A stretch of DNA of 64,000 nucleotides, from positions 61,295,001-61,359,000 of the forward strand of contig JARDYH010000002.1 in the NCBI GenBank assembly GCA_029215795.1, written 5' to 3'. How positions within the stretch are numbered: position 1 is the first letter of the stretch; each line of letters opens with the position of its first letter. The notes beneath the pieces are model-generated. The model did no database searches and was not told where the DNA came from. It saw only the letters and a program-made list of their open reading frames with translations. Shown here in pieces: positions 25,101-40,100 of the stretch. Both the position numbers and the translations under genes were made by a program. The DNA comes from Anniella stebbinsi (lineage: Eukaryota > Chordata > Lepidosauria > Squamata > Anniellidae).

Positions 25101-28100
25101 TACACTGGAGGTCAGACAGGGGAAGTACAACCCTCTTGGTTTTCCTGGACCTCTCCATAGCTTTTGATATCAACCATGGCATCCTTCTGGATCACTTGTG
25201 GGCATGGTATTACAATGTCTCCCGTCTTCTTTGGAGGGGCACTTCCAGAAGGTGGTGCTGGGAGACCTGTTCAATCCTATGGCCACTTGCATTTGGGGTG
25301 CCTCAGGACTCTACCTTGTCTTCTATGCTCTTAAATGTCCACATGAAACTGCTGGAAGTCATAATTCATAGATTTGGGCTGAGGTGCCATGAGTAAGCAG
25401 ATGACACACAACTTTACCTCTCTTTTCTATCTACTAATCCCAGGAGGCAGCGGAAATCCTGAATAAGTGTTTGGAAGCAGTTCTTGTATGGATGAGAGCA
25501 TACAAAATGAAGCTTAACCCAGATGAGACAGAGGAACTGTTGGTCAGGAAGACTGTTGATCTGGATAGAGGTTTGAAACTAGTCCTGGTTGGGGTTACGT
25601 TATCTGTGAAGAGCCAGGTATGCAGTGTGGGTTTTTTCCTGGACCTGGAGCTATCTATGGAGGCATAGGTGACTTTGGTGATTAGGAATACGGTTTACCA
25701 GTTGCAACCTATCCAAGCTTTAGTTACATCCAGACTTGATTATTGTAATGCTCTTTATGTGGAGCTGCCTTTAAAGAGTTTGGAAACTTAAGCCAATTAC
25801 AGAATGCAGCTACCACAACACTTGTGGGGGCTCTGGTGTTCAGATCATGTGACACCAATTTTGTACCAGTTGCATTGATATTATCTTCATTTCTGGGCTG
25901 AATTTAAAACTCTTGTTTTGCCTTTAAAGACCAAAACAGTTTGGGACCAGGTTACTTGAAGAAACATCTGCATCCATATGTATCTGCACAACTCCAAGTT
26001 CGGCCCCAGAGACTCTGTTCTCCAGGTCTGCGGTAAGGAACTATCAGATGAGTAGAAGGGAAAATGCTGTTCAATAGTGCTGTTCAATAGTAGCCTCATG
26101 TCTTTCCGTGTTTCCTGCCCAGGGACATGTGCATGCCCCCTCATTGATAGCTTTAACCTATATCTAGCCTTTTTATCCTAAAAAAAATCTAGATATAAAT
26201 TAAATATAAATAGTATTCCAAATGAGCATGAAGTCGAGGCAACAGCTTTGATTTTCACTGCCATATTCTTTTTCCTCAGTCTGCTGCTTACTCACCTCAT
26301 GAATTTCCATGGGTCAGACTTGTACACAAGATCCACTTCACTGCATGTGTGCAATGAAAAACTGAGATTGACCACATCCCAGCATTTACAAACACCACTG
26401 GTGATTGCCTGTTGGATACATACAGTCTCTCTCTCTCTCTCTCTCTCATACCCCCCCCCCCACACACACACACACCATTGTCCTGATCCCATCTCACCCC
26501 ACCCTTCGGCAGTGCAGAGATTCTTAACAGATCTGAAGCGACCCCTGGTCAGACTGAAGCAATGACAGCTCCTCCTCGGGATAGAGTCCACCAAGCGGTC
26601 AACTGCAGCAGAATGAGTTTGCACAAAGATCTGGCGCATGGCACAACACACCCAAGTCCCCAAGCCTTGCATGTATGTGTTAAAGCAAACAGAGAGAGAA
26701 AAAGAGGAATCAGCCTTCGTGTAGAGGAGTGGGGAGGCAATCTAGCATGACCATCAGCTGAAAACACAACTACAAGAAAACGCTAAGGGAGGGGGGAGGG
26801 GGGGACGGAAGACGCTGGGATAGAATTCTGCTTTCGCAGCCGAGAACTTGAGTGGGGGGACAGAGAGAGAGAGAAGCACTTCTTGGATTGCCGAGATATT
26901 ACTGCCTCCCTTCCCAACCCTGGCTGGAGATAAAGCAGGAAGGGGATCATCTCGTGGCCTTACAGGCAGAGTCAGAAGCACCCCTTTGAGGCAGACAGGA
27001 ACGTAAGTGAGTCAGGGGAACCTTCCAGCATTTTTGCCCAGCCCCTGATCTGTTCCACAGATCCCTTCCTCAGTACCTAACCCCGTTTCACGGCCACATC
27101 CCCACCCCACCCGTCACTGAAGCGCCCCTTCCCAATTCATCCGCAGCCGTCAGAACTTCGCCGCTGCCCGGAATTCCCCCTTCAGGGCCACACTCACGGC
27201 GGGTTCCAGACGGTCCCCTTCCATCCTGGAGCCACTACCGCCGCCGCTTTCGCTCCCGGGCGGTTAAGTCGAAAGTGCCCGGTGCGCGTGTGTCTGGCCC
27301 GCTTCGCCGACTCTCGGAACCGGCTGGGTCCGCCCTCCCCCCTGAAAGCGCACGGCTCAAGGGAAGGGAGAGAGGAGAGCGCGCGCGCGAAGCGGCTACG
27401 AGTCGCCCAGCAGCTGCCACCACTGCCCCAAGGAAACTCCGGCGCCGGCGGGGCGGGGGAGGCTGCGCGGGGCGGGGCCGCGGGGGACGCCTGGCAACAA
27501 CGGCCACGCCACAATGGGGGAGGGGCGCCACCTGGCACCTTTGCTGAGCCGCCGCCTGCCTCGGCGCCTCCGTCTTGTTCCCGCTCGTCGCGTTACTTAT
27601 GAAAAGTGGGTTGGGGGAGGAAATCTCCCCAGCGATGCCCCCCTCCTCGCCACCACCAAATACACTATACACAACTGGAAGCCGAATAGGAGAAGGAAAA
27701 GAGAGGCAAACTGCCGCCTTCTTCTCCTCTCGAGAAAAAAGATGTGAGGACGCTCTAAGCGACGGCTTTGGGGGGGTCTGGTTGGCGCTGGGAACGCCGA
27801 CCGTAGCTGCCTCCCAAGAAAGTCAGCAGGTGCCGCTTTTCCTGGCGTTGACCTGCAAGAAGAGGAGGGCTTCGCCTACTGAATTTCGGGCTCATACAGA
27901 TGTAGGAGGCAACTAGACTTATAGCTTGGTTTCGAGCCAAATTTGAGTTTTGTTGTTAGTCTTCTGGATAGAAACCACTCGTGTCTGCATTGTTTATTGA
28001 AATGGCACATTTTCTGTCGTGGAAGATGTCGTCTACCACGCTCCTTTGAAGGCTGTTAAGAAAGAATCTGCATTCTGGCTATTACTTTTGACAAGAGTTA

Positions 28101-31100
28101 TTCCACTCCCAGAACCTTCTACACTTCTGGCAACCCCAGGATGCCCAGAAACTAGCCTTGGCTCTTTCCTCAGTAACCAACACCGCATTATAGAGTTTAC
28201 CCAAAGCAGATTGGGTATGCTTAGTAGCACTAGGGATCTACAAACCAGCCCCTTGCTAGTTCCAGTCACAGGTAGCTTCCCACCTTCCTTTATGGTGGAA
28301 AGAAATTAAGACTATATCATAATAAGTTCTCCAGCCTGACGAAAGGAAATTATCTAATAAGGGCATATTTCACTAGGGAAATAACCCCCTAGAAGAAATT
28401 TCTGCTCTACCCAAGATTTAGCAACTGGCTGATACACATTCCACCAATTATCCTAAAAGACTATATACAGAACAAATTTTTAGAGAGATGCACCCTCTTT
28501 CTCTCTCTCTCTCTCACACACACACACAGAGGCCCCCTCCACAAGGATGCGCTTTTGCGCCCGGTTCGGGGATTATGCGCATTTTCGCGGAGGCGCATTT
28601 ACGCCTAATCCCTCTGCACGGGAGGCGGCGAGAAGCGGCGAAGCGCATTAAAAGATGCCCAAAAAGCACTTTACAGGTAGTTAATGCGCATAATCGCTTG
28701 TTCACACAGCGAAAATGCGCTTTAACGGCCAGAGCAAAATAAAAGTCGCTATTTAACGCGCGTTCGAAAATGCGCATTATCGGGGAGATAACGCGCCTGT
28801 ACGCCCGTTTTGCGCTCCGCTCGTGTGTAGGTAAAATTTATAATGAGCCTTCAAGGCTCATTAAACGCCCCGTGTGGAGGAGGCCAGATACAGCAAGCCA
28901 CAGGAGAACCTTCCCTACTGAGAGCAGTACATAATTGAAAATTTATAGGAGTAGTATGTGACTGAACTCCTGTAGGAATACATGGCATGAACAATTGTTT
29001 CATGCATATGTTGAGATTTATTATGTATTTGTACCTTCAACCAAGCACGTGAAAAGAGAAGGTGAAAAATTGGGGTTTTCTACAAGGTTGGTGCAGGAGA
29101 TTACATGCCCACACACAACAAGCTCTGGACCAATGGTTGCGCATGTACGCTGGTCTCATGCTGCCAACAACTGTTGATGGTAGCTGAGAGCACGCCAGCA
29201 CAACCCTTCTGCCTGACCCCAGCTGGGCATGAATCTTTGAGTAACTTGTGGGCAGCAAAAAGCAATAAGCCACATCATTTCTGGGAGTCCAGCACAAGAC
29301 CCCAGAATTGGTCTAGGGGCAAGGAAGGTTAGCTTGTTCACACAAACAGCCCAGGATCAGAGAACTCACTAAGGAACTTGGAGGATGAAAGTAGCCCAAG
29401 GCAAATGCTTGCAATGGCTCCAGTGCCAAAAGGAGTCTGAAGAGGGTCAACCTTCCATTGGCTGGAAACCAATATGGAGGCATAGATGTGTTGGGCCAAG
29501 GGTTACTCTTCCGTGAATTCAAGACAAACATATCAGTGGACAGTGGGAAGTAGAATGCAAAAAGATAAATATTTACATCATGATTTCTTTGCAAATAAAG
29601 CCAAATTATAACAGTTTTAATATCAGGCCCTAATCAGTTTTTAATAACTACAACAAAACAGTTTTAAGTTCCCTTAGGCATATAATTTTAAAATGACACC
29701 CTTTGGTAAGACTGTTTTCTAAACTGAAAGGAACAAACAGCCATGGAAGGCCCAAGCAGACCTTTTTAGATAATCTTACTAATACTGCATTTGTACAAGA
29801 GTAATGGAGTTGGCTCAAGTAAGCTGCACTATCTCAAAATGCATACTAGTGAGTTAGCCCAACTGTATCCAGTGGAACTTACAGCCACAAAAACATGCAT
29901 AGGGTTGTGCTGAAACATGAACATGGCAAAGCCAAAAAAGAAGAGAAACAAGACACTTGTTTCTATCACTGTCATTTCAGTTAGATTAACACCAATTTAT
30001 AATTAACAGTTCCATTCAAACCTAAGCAGCAAACATCTCCACATCCAGAAACAATCACTCCATCATTAAGGGGCTGGGGGTGGCGGATACCATCTGCAGT
30101 TATGTAGAGTTAAGCTTCTAAAAACAGGCTGGCTTAAAAAAATTAGACTTGAGAGTGTCCTTAGTTCACATTTTTGAAAAGGGCTTAATAAAAACATTTG
30201 ATAGTATCACAAAGGTAAAGGGACTATCAAATTTAATTTACATATTTTATGAAGTTCATTTAGCTCAATAGCATTTTTTTTAAAAAAAAAAATTATTTTG
30301 CTCTTACATTAAAGCTACCCAGATTGTTCATGCTTCTTGAAGAGAAAACAAACTTGATTCTACCATTGTTTACCATTCCTACATGGAAGTGAGACTGGTT
30401 GATTTTTTCAATATTGTATAGAATCTCAGTCACAGGAGATAGGATACTTTTTTTAACACCATAATAAAGTGATTTAACATTTATCATTAACATTTTGTCA
30501 CTGTCCAACACTGTTTGGTTTTGAAAATTTACATACTTGTAAAGAGATGAACTAAAAATATTACTAGCTCCAAAGACTTATTCAGCCTTAGAAAAATATT
30601 AGTCACTGCTTCAAAAAATTACAGGGGGAGGGGGGAGATTAGAAACAAAATATTTCCTTGCTTTAAGCTTTCTAATTGCAGAAGTAAATCTGTCCATGGC
30701 TAATTTTAACAATTTATCAAGTATCCCTCTAATTTCAATATACGGTAATCAATTTTGTCTTTAAATTGGAGCTCACACACAACATACTCAAACAGGCCAC
30801 AAAAGCAAAACAATCTAGGATTCTGAGCTATATCCAAATTAGTGATGTCACAAAAATACAGTTCCTTGGACCAGACTATAAAGTGTAGTTTGGAAGCAAG
30901 CATTATAAACAAAGAGTTCTTTTTTTAGTTTGGATTGTAATCTGAACCAGAGAAGAACTCACGTACTACCTAGCGGCTGGGACGGCAGCACCAGAAAGAA
31001 AGGTTTCTCCTTCCCTCCATGGTGTCTTGATCACTGCCATGGCAGCTTACCAGGCTCCTTTGTCCCTGGGACATGTAGCTTTCCCCAGGCACTTAAAAAA

Positions 31101-34100
31101 AATTGCATGAACATCAGGCACTCTGGGGAACACTACATTTCCCAATCTTCCTGACAGCATCCCAGCAACCACTAGTGAGAGAAAGGACTCTCTAAAAAAT
31201 CCGCCTGGCCATTGCTGCCACTGCCGCCAGTGCCCATTATCACTGAACCAGATATGCAGGAAGACAACAGCAGAAGCTATGGGACTATGCGTGGAAGGTG
31301 GTCTAACTCTATCATGCTATCAGTGATACAGTCAAGAGTATGATGGGTTCTGAATTGGACTCAGTATTTTCTCATTATTGAGCTTGCCACCAAATGGTGG
31401 GAAGGAGAGAAAAAGAGACTGCTCTGCAGCTTCCCAAGCCCCCAAATGGTAGCCACTTCACCATGCAAACAGGCTTGTTCTCTTTTACACAAAAACACAC
31501 ATGCACAGCGCTGTCTTCTACCATTGCATGCCTCAATGAGACAGAATGGTAGAAGTCTACACAGGTGCAATAACAACAACAACAACAACAACAACAACAG
31601 AATCCTGTTGAGCATCAGTTTTCCAAAAATAAAAGCACTTTCTCAGGTGCAGCAGGATTACTAAAGCCTATATCTGGGAGAGAGGAAGCGCATTTCCTCC
31701 CATGCCCTTCCTTCCCCCCCCCCCCACACCTTAGAATTGTGAATGAGAGAACATTCTGAGCATGTGCAAACTCTGCACATGCTCAACATTCACCAAGTAA
31801 GGCAGAAGTATTCCATGGCACAATGGAAGAAAAAAAGAGTGCTAGGAGACAAGCATTTGCTAAAATCAAGTAACTTATTGGGGACAGTTCTGTTTTGGAC
31901 TGGAAGAGGTAGGGGGTTGCTGCCCTGCTTCCCCCTCCCCCTGCACATTCTGCTGGGCTGCCTCTGGAGTAGACCTAGCCTTAATTATAAACTTGCAAGA
32001 TGTTTGAGAGGGTAGTTTTAGAGTAGTCAGAATATACATATTCATATACACTAATGGGACTATTCCAAAGTAAGTGGCTAAAAGACACAGCTGCCACATT
32101 CTGGTTAACAGCACATTTTTAAAAAAAACCATACATATAATTGCTCAATTGTTAAAAGCAATGAAGAAAAAAGTCTTAGATTGCCCCAGTCCTGAAATAA
32201 AATGGACAAAGCCTGCCTGAGACTAAGTTAACACAATAACTATCTTATTCACTGGGCATTAGTCAACAATAGCTGATTTTGCACATGCACCTATAGACAT
32301 GGTAGATCCATTATAAATTACAGGTTTCTTTGCTGTCCCTCCCAATTTTGTTATTGTCAATCCTCTTTCTGACAGATCAAAGGGATCAACCTGTTCATGT
32401 ATCTGTTTGTTTTGACTTTAAGGTGCTTTCAAAACAAGATTTCAATTATCTTGCTCTGCTAGGCATATTAAAACTGCAACAGATAAAAAGGTCAGTAATG
32501 TAGTAGGCACTGGAAGCACTTTTTAAACCACCACCCTGTCCAGGACAATTACATAACTGTTCATCCATTCTTCTTAATAACTCCTTTAAGCTGTAACAAC
32601 ACTGAAAACTCAAAGCACCAATCCACTACTGTTTCAATAGAAAGACGAAGTAGTCACAAATTCTTCTCTTTTTCTGTCTGGGATGAACCAGATACAGAGC
32701 GTTTGCAAAAACTGTCCTAAGCAGAACAAAGTCCTTTTCTGTAGCACAATCTTTGGGTGTATTAGGGTTCTTCATTGTTTACTATCTTATTTGAAGACAT
32801 ATTAGGCTTTTAATCAGCAGATAAATCTCCCAAACCAGTGGTTAATGTCTAAAAAATCAAAACTCACCATTTTATTTATTCATTGTAAATGAACGGATTT
32901 ATAAACTGCCCTTCAGGACATGATCCCAGAGAGATGTGCAATATAAAATAAAAATACAATAAAATAATAATACAAAATCTCAGAACATTAGCTATAACAC
33001 AAATACGGTTAGTAAAACCCAGAATCTACAAAAATTCAACTAACGATGCAATCCTATGGATGTTTAGGCAGTAAAAAAAAAAGCCCTACATCTCCCAGCA
33101 TGCGCCAGCTAATGATGCAATTCTATACATTTCTACTCAAAAATAAATCTCCATTGGGCCTGTTCAGACAACATGTTAAGCCATGGTTAGGCCGCTAACC
33201 CTTTTGCAGCAAAGTGTGTTTAAACCGTGGTTATGTAGCCACCATGGTTAGAAATGGTTCCCATGAACCAGAAAGCCATGTTTAGCTCAAAATGCTTAAC
33301 TACCCTGGCTTAGCGTGTTGTCTGAACAGGGTCACTGAGTTCAATGGAGTTTATTCCCATATAAGCGTATTTTGGATTGTAGCCTAACACCAGCTCTATC
33401 TCCCCCCCCAGCTAATTTCTGTTAGGATTAAATGAACTGATTCATGTTGATCAAGGCTCCTGGAGATGTAGACTAATTGCTTTGTTAAAATGATTACATT
33501 AAGAGCACTGTTGGGGAGGAAAGGTCTAAAGTATTATCTTGGCCTAGCAGATGCAGGAAACCACAGGCTGCACTGCTTCTAGAGCAGACACATGGATAAC
33601 ATAACACATGTCCATCTTTACTCATATGTATGCCCTATTGTTTTTAATGGCTGGCCTTACCTTTTAATAAAAATGGGTAGAACTGTACCTGTAAAATAGT
33701 GATAGGCCACAGAAAACTTAATCAAGTGTAAAGAATTGTCTGCGAAGACCACAAACCTGCTTCCAAAAGTAAACAGCCTGGGACCAAATTCAATAATGTT
33801 TCTCATATTAGAGGAAAGGTTTCCAACTGTGTGCTGTGGTATACTTATCTGGAAGCACTGCTGTTTGGGGGACAAATCTATCCTGTTTCCTGCAAAAGCT
33901 AGTTATTACATTTCTATATCGTCCAATAGCCAAAAGCTCGTCAGGTAGTTCACAAAACAAGACTTAAAACCATAAAGTACAACAACATAATAAAACTTCC
34001 TCCTGCAGCCCAGCCCAAAGTTACTCCAGAGTTTCCCCCCAGATTTGAGGATGCATTAGGGAAGGGGGAATCCATTCTGCCAGTGGTGTCTATTGTACTG

Positions 34101-37100
34101 GCAAACAGACACCTTTGGATAAAATCCAGCATTAGTTAATGAAAATGTCAACTTCTTGCAAGCTTACACGCATATAATATTATTATACAAACAAACATTT
34201 TTTTATGTTGTTCATACTCTCCACTATCCTGAAATGCACCAGAATCAGCATTGTCACTTCACAACAGAGTGCATATCATATGGTGTATATTTAAAACTGC
34301 TGATGCTAGACAAAGAGCAACATTAATCTTAAACAATATTCCAGTCAAGAAATCGTTTTCCCTATAAGCAGACTTTATGAATAAGCTAAGGAAGTGGTTT
34401 CCCCCTTAATCCCAAATCATATTGACGACGTAGCTTAACTAACATCAAAAAGCTAAGGCTTCAAAGCAGCTGCTAATCAAGACATGGTAATGTACTCATG
34501 TTCTCTCTAATATGAAGCAAGACTTTGCTCACCTTTTATTTGGGGGGTTAACCCCTACAGTGTGCCACATATCTATTACAACTCCTTGATCCAAAAGCTC
34601 ACTCTTCGGCCCAAGTACAGGTAGCACGCTGCAGTTGAAAAAGAGCACTGAGAGGACCAGTATAGATAGAGATAGACTGTAACAATGACATGAGTAATAC
34701 ACCCATAGTTTAAAGAAATTACGGTCAGGAATATTATTATGCTACCTTGAGCTGCACTTGGTTACTTTTGTTGAAACTTTTGTTGAAACTACTCAAGCCT
34801 AGCTGCATTCCTTTTCAGCTATAATTTCTCTCCTCTTTTCTTACTACCATTTTTATTAAAAGAAAAAAGGGCTGTTGGGACAGTTCTAATTTGGTCATTT
34901 ATGAGGATGTTCAAAGACTTTGTTCATAAAGCAGGGGAAAGGACACCACATTGCCATTTTTCATTCTCTCACCAAGACTAGTTCTATCACCAGGGACACC
35001 TAAGCAGAGCTGGAGGCAAAAGCACTAGTGAGGAAGAATGCAAAAAAAAAAAAAAACCCTTATGAGACTGAGGTGTTTGGAAATGATCGGGAGCTGGAGC
35101 ACTGGCTGAGTGAGGAGCCTCAGCAAGAAGCATGTACACATGTTTAGCCCCTCCACTGGCTAAGGGACAGAACAAAAGCAGAGTCAGGGTTAGAGTAATG
35201 GAGCAGGAGGAGGGGGAGAGTAGAATAGATATGGCAACAAAATATTGAAGGGCAGCTTTGATTGCCACCCTTATTATAAACTACAGGCTGCCCATTAAAT
35301 GAGAGATGGCAGAGAAGACACCCATAATTACTGTAATAAGTGACATCTCACCAAAAAGAGCTTGGTTTTCACAGTTTCAAGAAGCTGCAAGTATCATCAG
35401 TTTCTCCCTTTGAACTACATTTACAAGTCCTGAATCATTTCCTGAAAGATGACAGCTTCTTCCTACTATACCCCCATCTGTCATCACAGAAAAAGGAAGT
35501 ATTTTTAGCAACATGGCACCATGGCTTATGTACGCACTAATCCTAATGATAGTCATAATTAACTAATAGTAGGAGTGATAAGCACAACACAAATAATACA
35601 CAATTCCTCTGTAGGCAGAGGCCAGTGTGTAAACATGGAAATAAAATTTATATTTAGCTAGTCAGAAAGGTTTCTAAGCCCACACCAAGTTCACTTCTTG
35701 ACAGGTTTTTGTTGTGCAATGCCTAACAGATTCTTTACCTTATAAAGTTTCAGTGTAATTCAAATGGGGGGGAAGCTTTGTTTTCAGATTAGTGTTTAGA
35801 CTGAAAGTTGTTAGAGCTGGGTCATCTTTGTCAACTGAGCTGGAATTCTATTAACATCATCTTGCTCAAGAACAGGTCTTGTCTCAAAGTCACTTTACAT
35901 ACTATGCAATAGTAAAAATGTGTTTGCCACTGCATGTACCTGCAACAAGGAGCCATGGGGGTGCTTCCAGATGGAGGGCTCCTAGCAGCAATGATCAGAA
36001 GGCATTAGGCAGCTATTTCATCTTTTCTTTCTTGTGGGTTTGGGGGGGGGGGTAAGAAAGAAGAAAAGGTGGGAAGGCATGGGAGGACTACAAACTGAAA
36101 TTTTATCACCACCCCCAGAATCCCCCCATACAAACTGAAGATGAACCCCATAAAATCTATGAATGAGGCACTCTGACTGCACAAAGCCTTGTCTGGAAGC
36201 ACCCATAGCCAATTCCACCTCCCTGATACATACTTGTAAAATATATTTGGTTGGAAAGGAAGCATTTGCCATACAATAACCGTTACACTTTGAAAGGAAC
36301 ATGCCATATTTTGCATTCAAAACAGTGCTCAGAAAAATATGTGCTAAGAAATATATGGATATTATTTTTGTTTGATATTATTTTGTTTGAGCAAAATGAT
36401 GTTAATAGAGTTCCTGCTCAGTTGACAAAAGCTTGAATAATTAGTCTAAAATCATCCCAGTAAGAACGTAGGGCTTGGCTATACAGCAGCTTCCTTCTTT
36501 CTAAAGAAAGGGCACATGGGGGATGGAGGCAGAGAAATTATAAGAAAAGTAGTAATAGCACAGTGTGCATGTGCAGTGAGTAATATCTTGCAATAAGACT
36601 TGCTCTGATCCTGCAAATCAGTGTCTGTCTTAGATATTTTGATACCTGAGCCAAAATATGCAAATAGACAGACACAGTGTGCTTCCAGATACAGGGTTCC
36701 TAGCACTAATGATTGAAAGGCATTGAAAATCTATTCCATATTTTCCTCCTTAACAGAGTTTTTGTTCTGGTAAGAAAAAAGATGGGGAAAATGGTAGGGA
36801 AACACAAGATGGCCACCAACTGAAAATGATATCAGAATCTCCCATAAAATTTCACGAATGAGGCCATGCAATTGCACAATAAAAGCCTTGTCTGGAAGCA
36901 CTCACAATATACTAGAAATGATATTTAAATATCATCCGGAGATGGAGGTTTGAGGAAGAAAATGATAACCCCTTGGTCTGGAATAAGCTGCTTCCAGGAG
37001 GATAACTTCATATTACATCATAATAACATTGATACCTTCCGTCAGGATAATTCACCTATTTCTATTCTACATCTTGTTGTTTTGTAAGACCAAAACCACT

Positions 37101-40100
37101 CCTCTTTGGCACTTCCCTCACAACCTGTCTGTATTGGCATCTTTTCCTCTTAAAATCAGGCAGGGAAGCCAGTCATAGAGGCTACACAGATCTTAATTGG
37201 CCCTGTCTGCCATGCAGAAAAACAGGGACCAGTGTATGCAGAAGAACCCTACAAGAATGGACTATAAGAACCAGAAGCATCAAGGGAGAGTATTTTGAAA
37301 CCTTACAATTAGAAGTATCTTCGTCTAAGTGTCCCACAATACTATGGTGAACCAGAACTGATAAGGGGCACACAATACATCTTCCTCCCTGCTCAGGACC
37401 TTTGCCCCTTTACCATCAGCTGTTCAGTCAGAGCTAGAGCCTTGACCCTGCAATGATCAAATTGCTGAGCACAGATTGAACTTTAGAGGATGAGAAACTG
37501 GAACTCTAACCTAATCATGTTTCATCCAGCGAAGACCTATAAAACTCTTTGCTTCATGCTAATCAATAGTCTCAACACTCAAGACATGCTTAAATCAAGT
37601 TGTTCTCACGATACACATCTATTCCTGCTTAATCCCAATAGTTACTGTCAGCACTTTAGAACAATGGGGAAAGGATCAGATGTGCAAAGGCCCTGGATGA
37701 GGCATGAATCCAAAGCAAATAATGCCACTGTAGGCAACTGGTTGGCCACTGTGTGAACAGAATGCTGGACTAGATGGACCCTTGGTCTGATCCACCATGG
37801 CTCTTCTTATATTGACTTTGGAGGCAGACCAGCTCCAAACCTGGGTCTGAGGTAAAACAGGCTGATCCCAAAGCTGACAGACCCTTAGAGAGGGTATGTA
37901 TTGCGATTTCCACCTTTGTTTCATTAGTGCGTCAAGCGCTAGTCACTTTCACGTGCATGCATTGTTGCGTTATTTCGCCTTGTTTACCTTTTGACCTGCG
38001 CCGGCTCGCGCTTCCTGGTATCACCACTGCACTCGCCCCAGCTACCCCTTTTCCTTCCCCTCCAGTTCATTGGTTCTTATGGTTGATGGACATTGTGATG
38101 GACGTGGACGCCTTCCCTCCTTGCTCTGGTTTTGTTGATTTAACGATTTAGTGTTTGATTGATTAGGCACTGTTTTTGCCTTTCGAGGGGGAGAGAGCAA
38201 TGAGAGAGCAATGGGGTGGGGTTGAAGCAGCGGAAGTCCGTTCAAGCGACTCACCACAACCCTATTAGCTCGAGTAACTCAGCACACCCTTCTCTTTCGT
38301 CAGCAAGACCCCCCTCCAATGAACATGCCCCCACCAAAGCGTGTCATTCGGACATAGCACGAGGATGGCAATACATGGGGATGGAAGGGCGGTTTTATCC
38401 CATGTGGAGAAAAAATGCCACACTTTCCCCACCCTGGAAAAACACGGAAAATGGAGGGGAAGAAGTGAGATGACCGCAGGTCAGGAACAATGATGTGTGA
38501 GGGTCGCAGGGCAAAACGGTAAACAAGGGAGAACGAAGGTGCGCGAAAACATTAGTCTGTGTATTAGACAACACACATAAAGAACATAGCAAATTTCCCC
38601 CAAAATCTTTGGGGGAAGAAAAGGTATCTCTTTAAAAAGAAAACAACTTTAAAAGATCCCCTTGCATGAAATCCCCTGCACTTCTCCTTCTGAACATTTG
38701 CAACTTACTTGGGGATACCACCTCCTTGTATTTCATGTTCATGCATAGGGCCCACAAAAGTATCATCTCTAGAAGGAACTCATATGAGACAAGGACAGCA
38801 TAGCTCAGAGTTCTTCCTTTGTCTGGAGCAGCCTTCTCCTACTTGGTGTTCTCCAAATGTATTTGACTCCGCCCATGTCCAGTAAGCATGGCCAATGATG
38901 AGAGTTGGAGACAAACACATCTGGAGAGCACTGGGTTGGGGAGGGCTGGCCTAGTGAAAATACCCTACAGATGTATGAAACCTCAGATATTTTGAGGGTG
39001 CAAAATGTCCCACAAAACCCTTACAACAATTGTTTGCCATCACTAGATTTTTTTCAGATCTAATGCATTTTACTGACACAAAAGCAAAATACCCAAAGAA
39101 TTTCCAAGGCTCCTCCTGCACTTTATGTACAAACAACAGTCAGTTAAAACCTCATGCAGAGGTCAACTGAAACAACCATATATCATAGAGAATCAATCTA
39201 ATACACTGATTCTGACCATCTCACTGTTCATTTTCCAGCCACTCCCCATTCTCTCCAGGAGAGCAGCCAAGCAAATATCTGGTGGACAAGGCTAGAGATT
39301 ATGAGGATGGAAAGTGTTCTCCCAAGAAATGCTGTCCAGTGACCTAAAATTGGCATTTGGACTAAGTATTAAGTGTTCTAGTAAACAATTTCTGTTGAAT
39401 CCATTGTTAGAGGGATGAGCTGCTGCCTCTGGAAATGCAGGAACTACTCAAAACATGAGATGTCAAGTACATTTCTTCATTCTTTGGAATGTATGCCAAC
39501 AAAAACAGAAAAGTGTTGTTATAGATGCTTTAAATCTGACAAAGCTTATCAACAGACTCTAGAAGTCAAAGGACGTTTCATATGATAAGCAAATTTGGCC
39601 TGTGGGTGGAAGTGGAATGTTCCACTAGAAAAAAACTACAGAAGAAAGTAAAAGTGAAAGATTTCATTTAAAAAAGGGAAGAATTTTGTTGCCATCCAAT
39701 TCATGCTGCTGCAACTCTGTTGGATCCAAGGTTCAAAGGCGGAAATATCAGTGATGATAGCACTGCTACTGCATTTGACTGGATTACAAAACAAGCATCA
39801 CACTTAGGACTTGATGTTGGAAAGGTACTTTCAAATGTTGCAGAATACAGAACATCTTCAGGGATTTGGTCCAGGAATGCAGTCTGGGATTCTGCCAAAC
39901 ATATCCCTCCTTCAACATGGTGGCAAGGTCTTTGCACAACACAGCCTCTGTCTCCTCTTGCTTCTCGCCTTGAGATTCCTCCATCTTCTGCAGCATGTGA
40001 AAGAATCTGGTCTATGTTTGGAAACACTCACACCAAATCAAGAAATAAACTGACATGTGAAAGGGTAGAGAAGCTTGTTTCAATCCGGGCAAACCTTCCG

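Noticed and set aside
27194..27672. Long ORFs on both strands in the CpG island (up to 145 codons)
   Set aside because: GC-rich DNA lacks stops by composition. The peptides are Arg/Pro/Ala-rich, match no family I know, and lie in overlapping frames on both strands.
31569..31600. CAA repeat as a poly-Gln or poly-Asn coding tract
   Set aside because: Simple microsatellite with no supporting gene structure around it.
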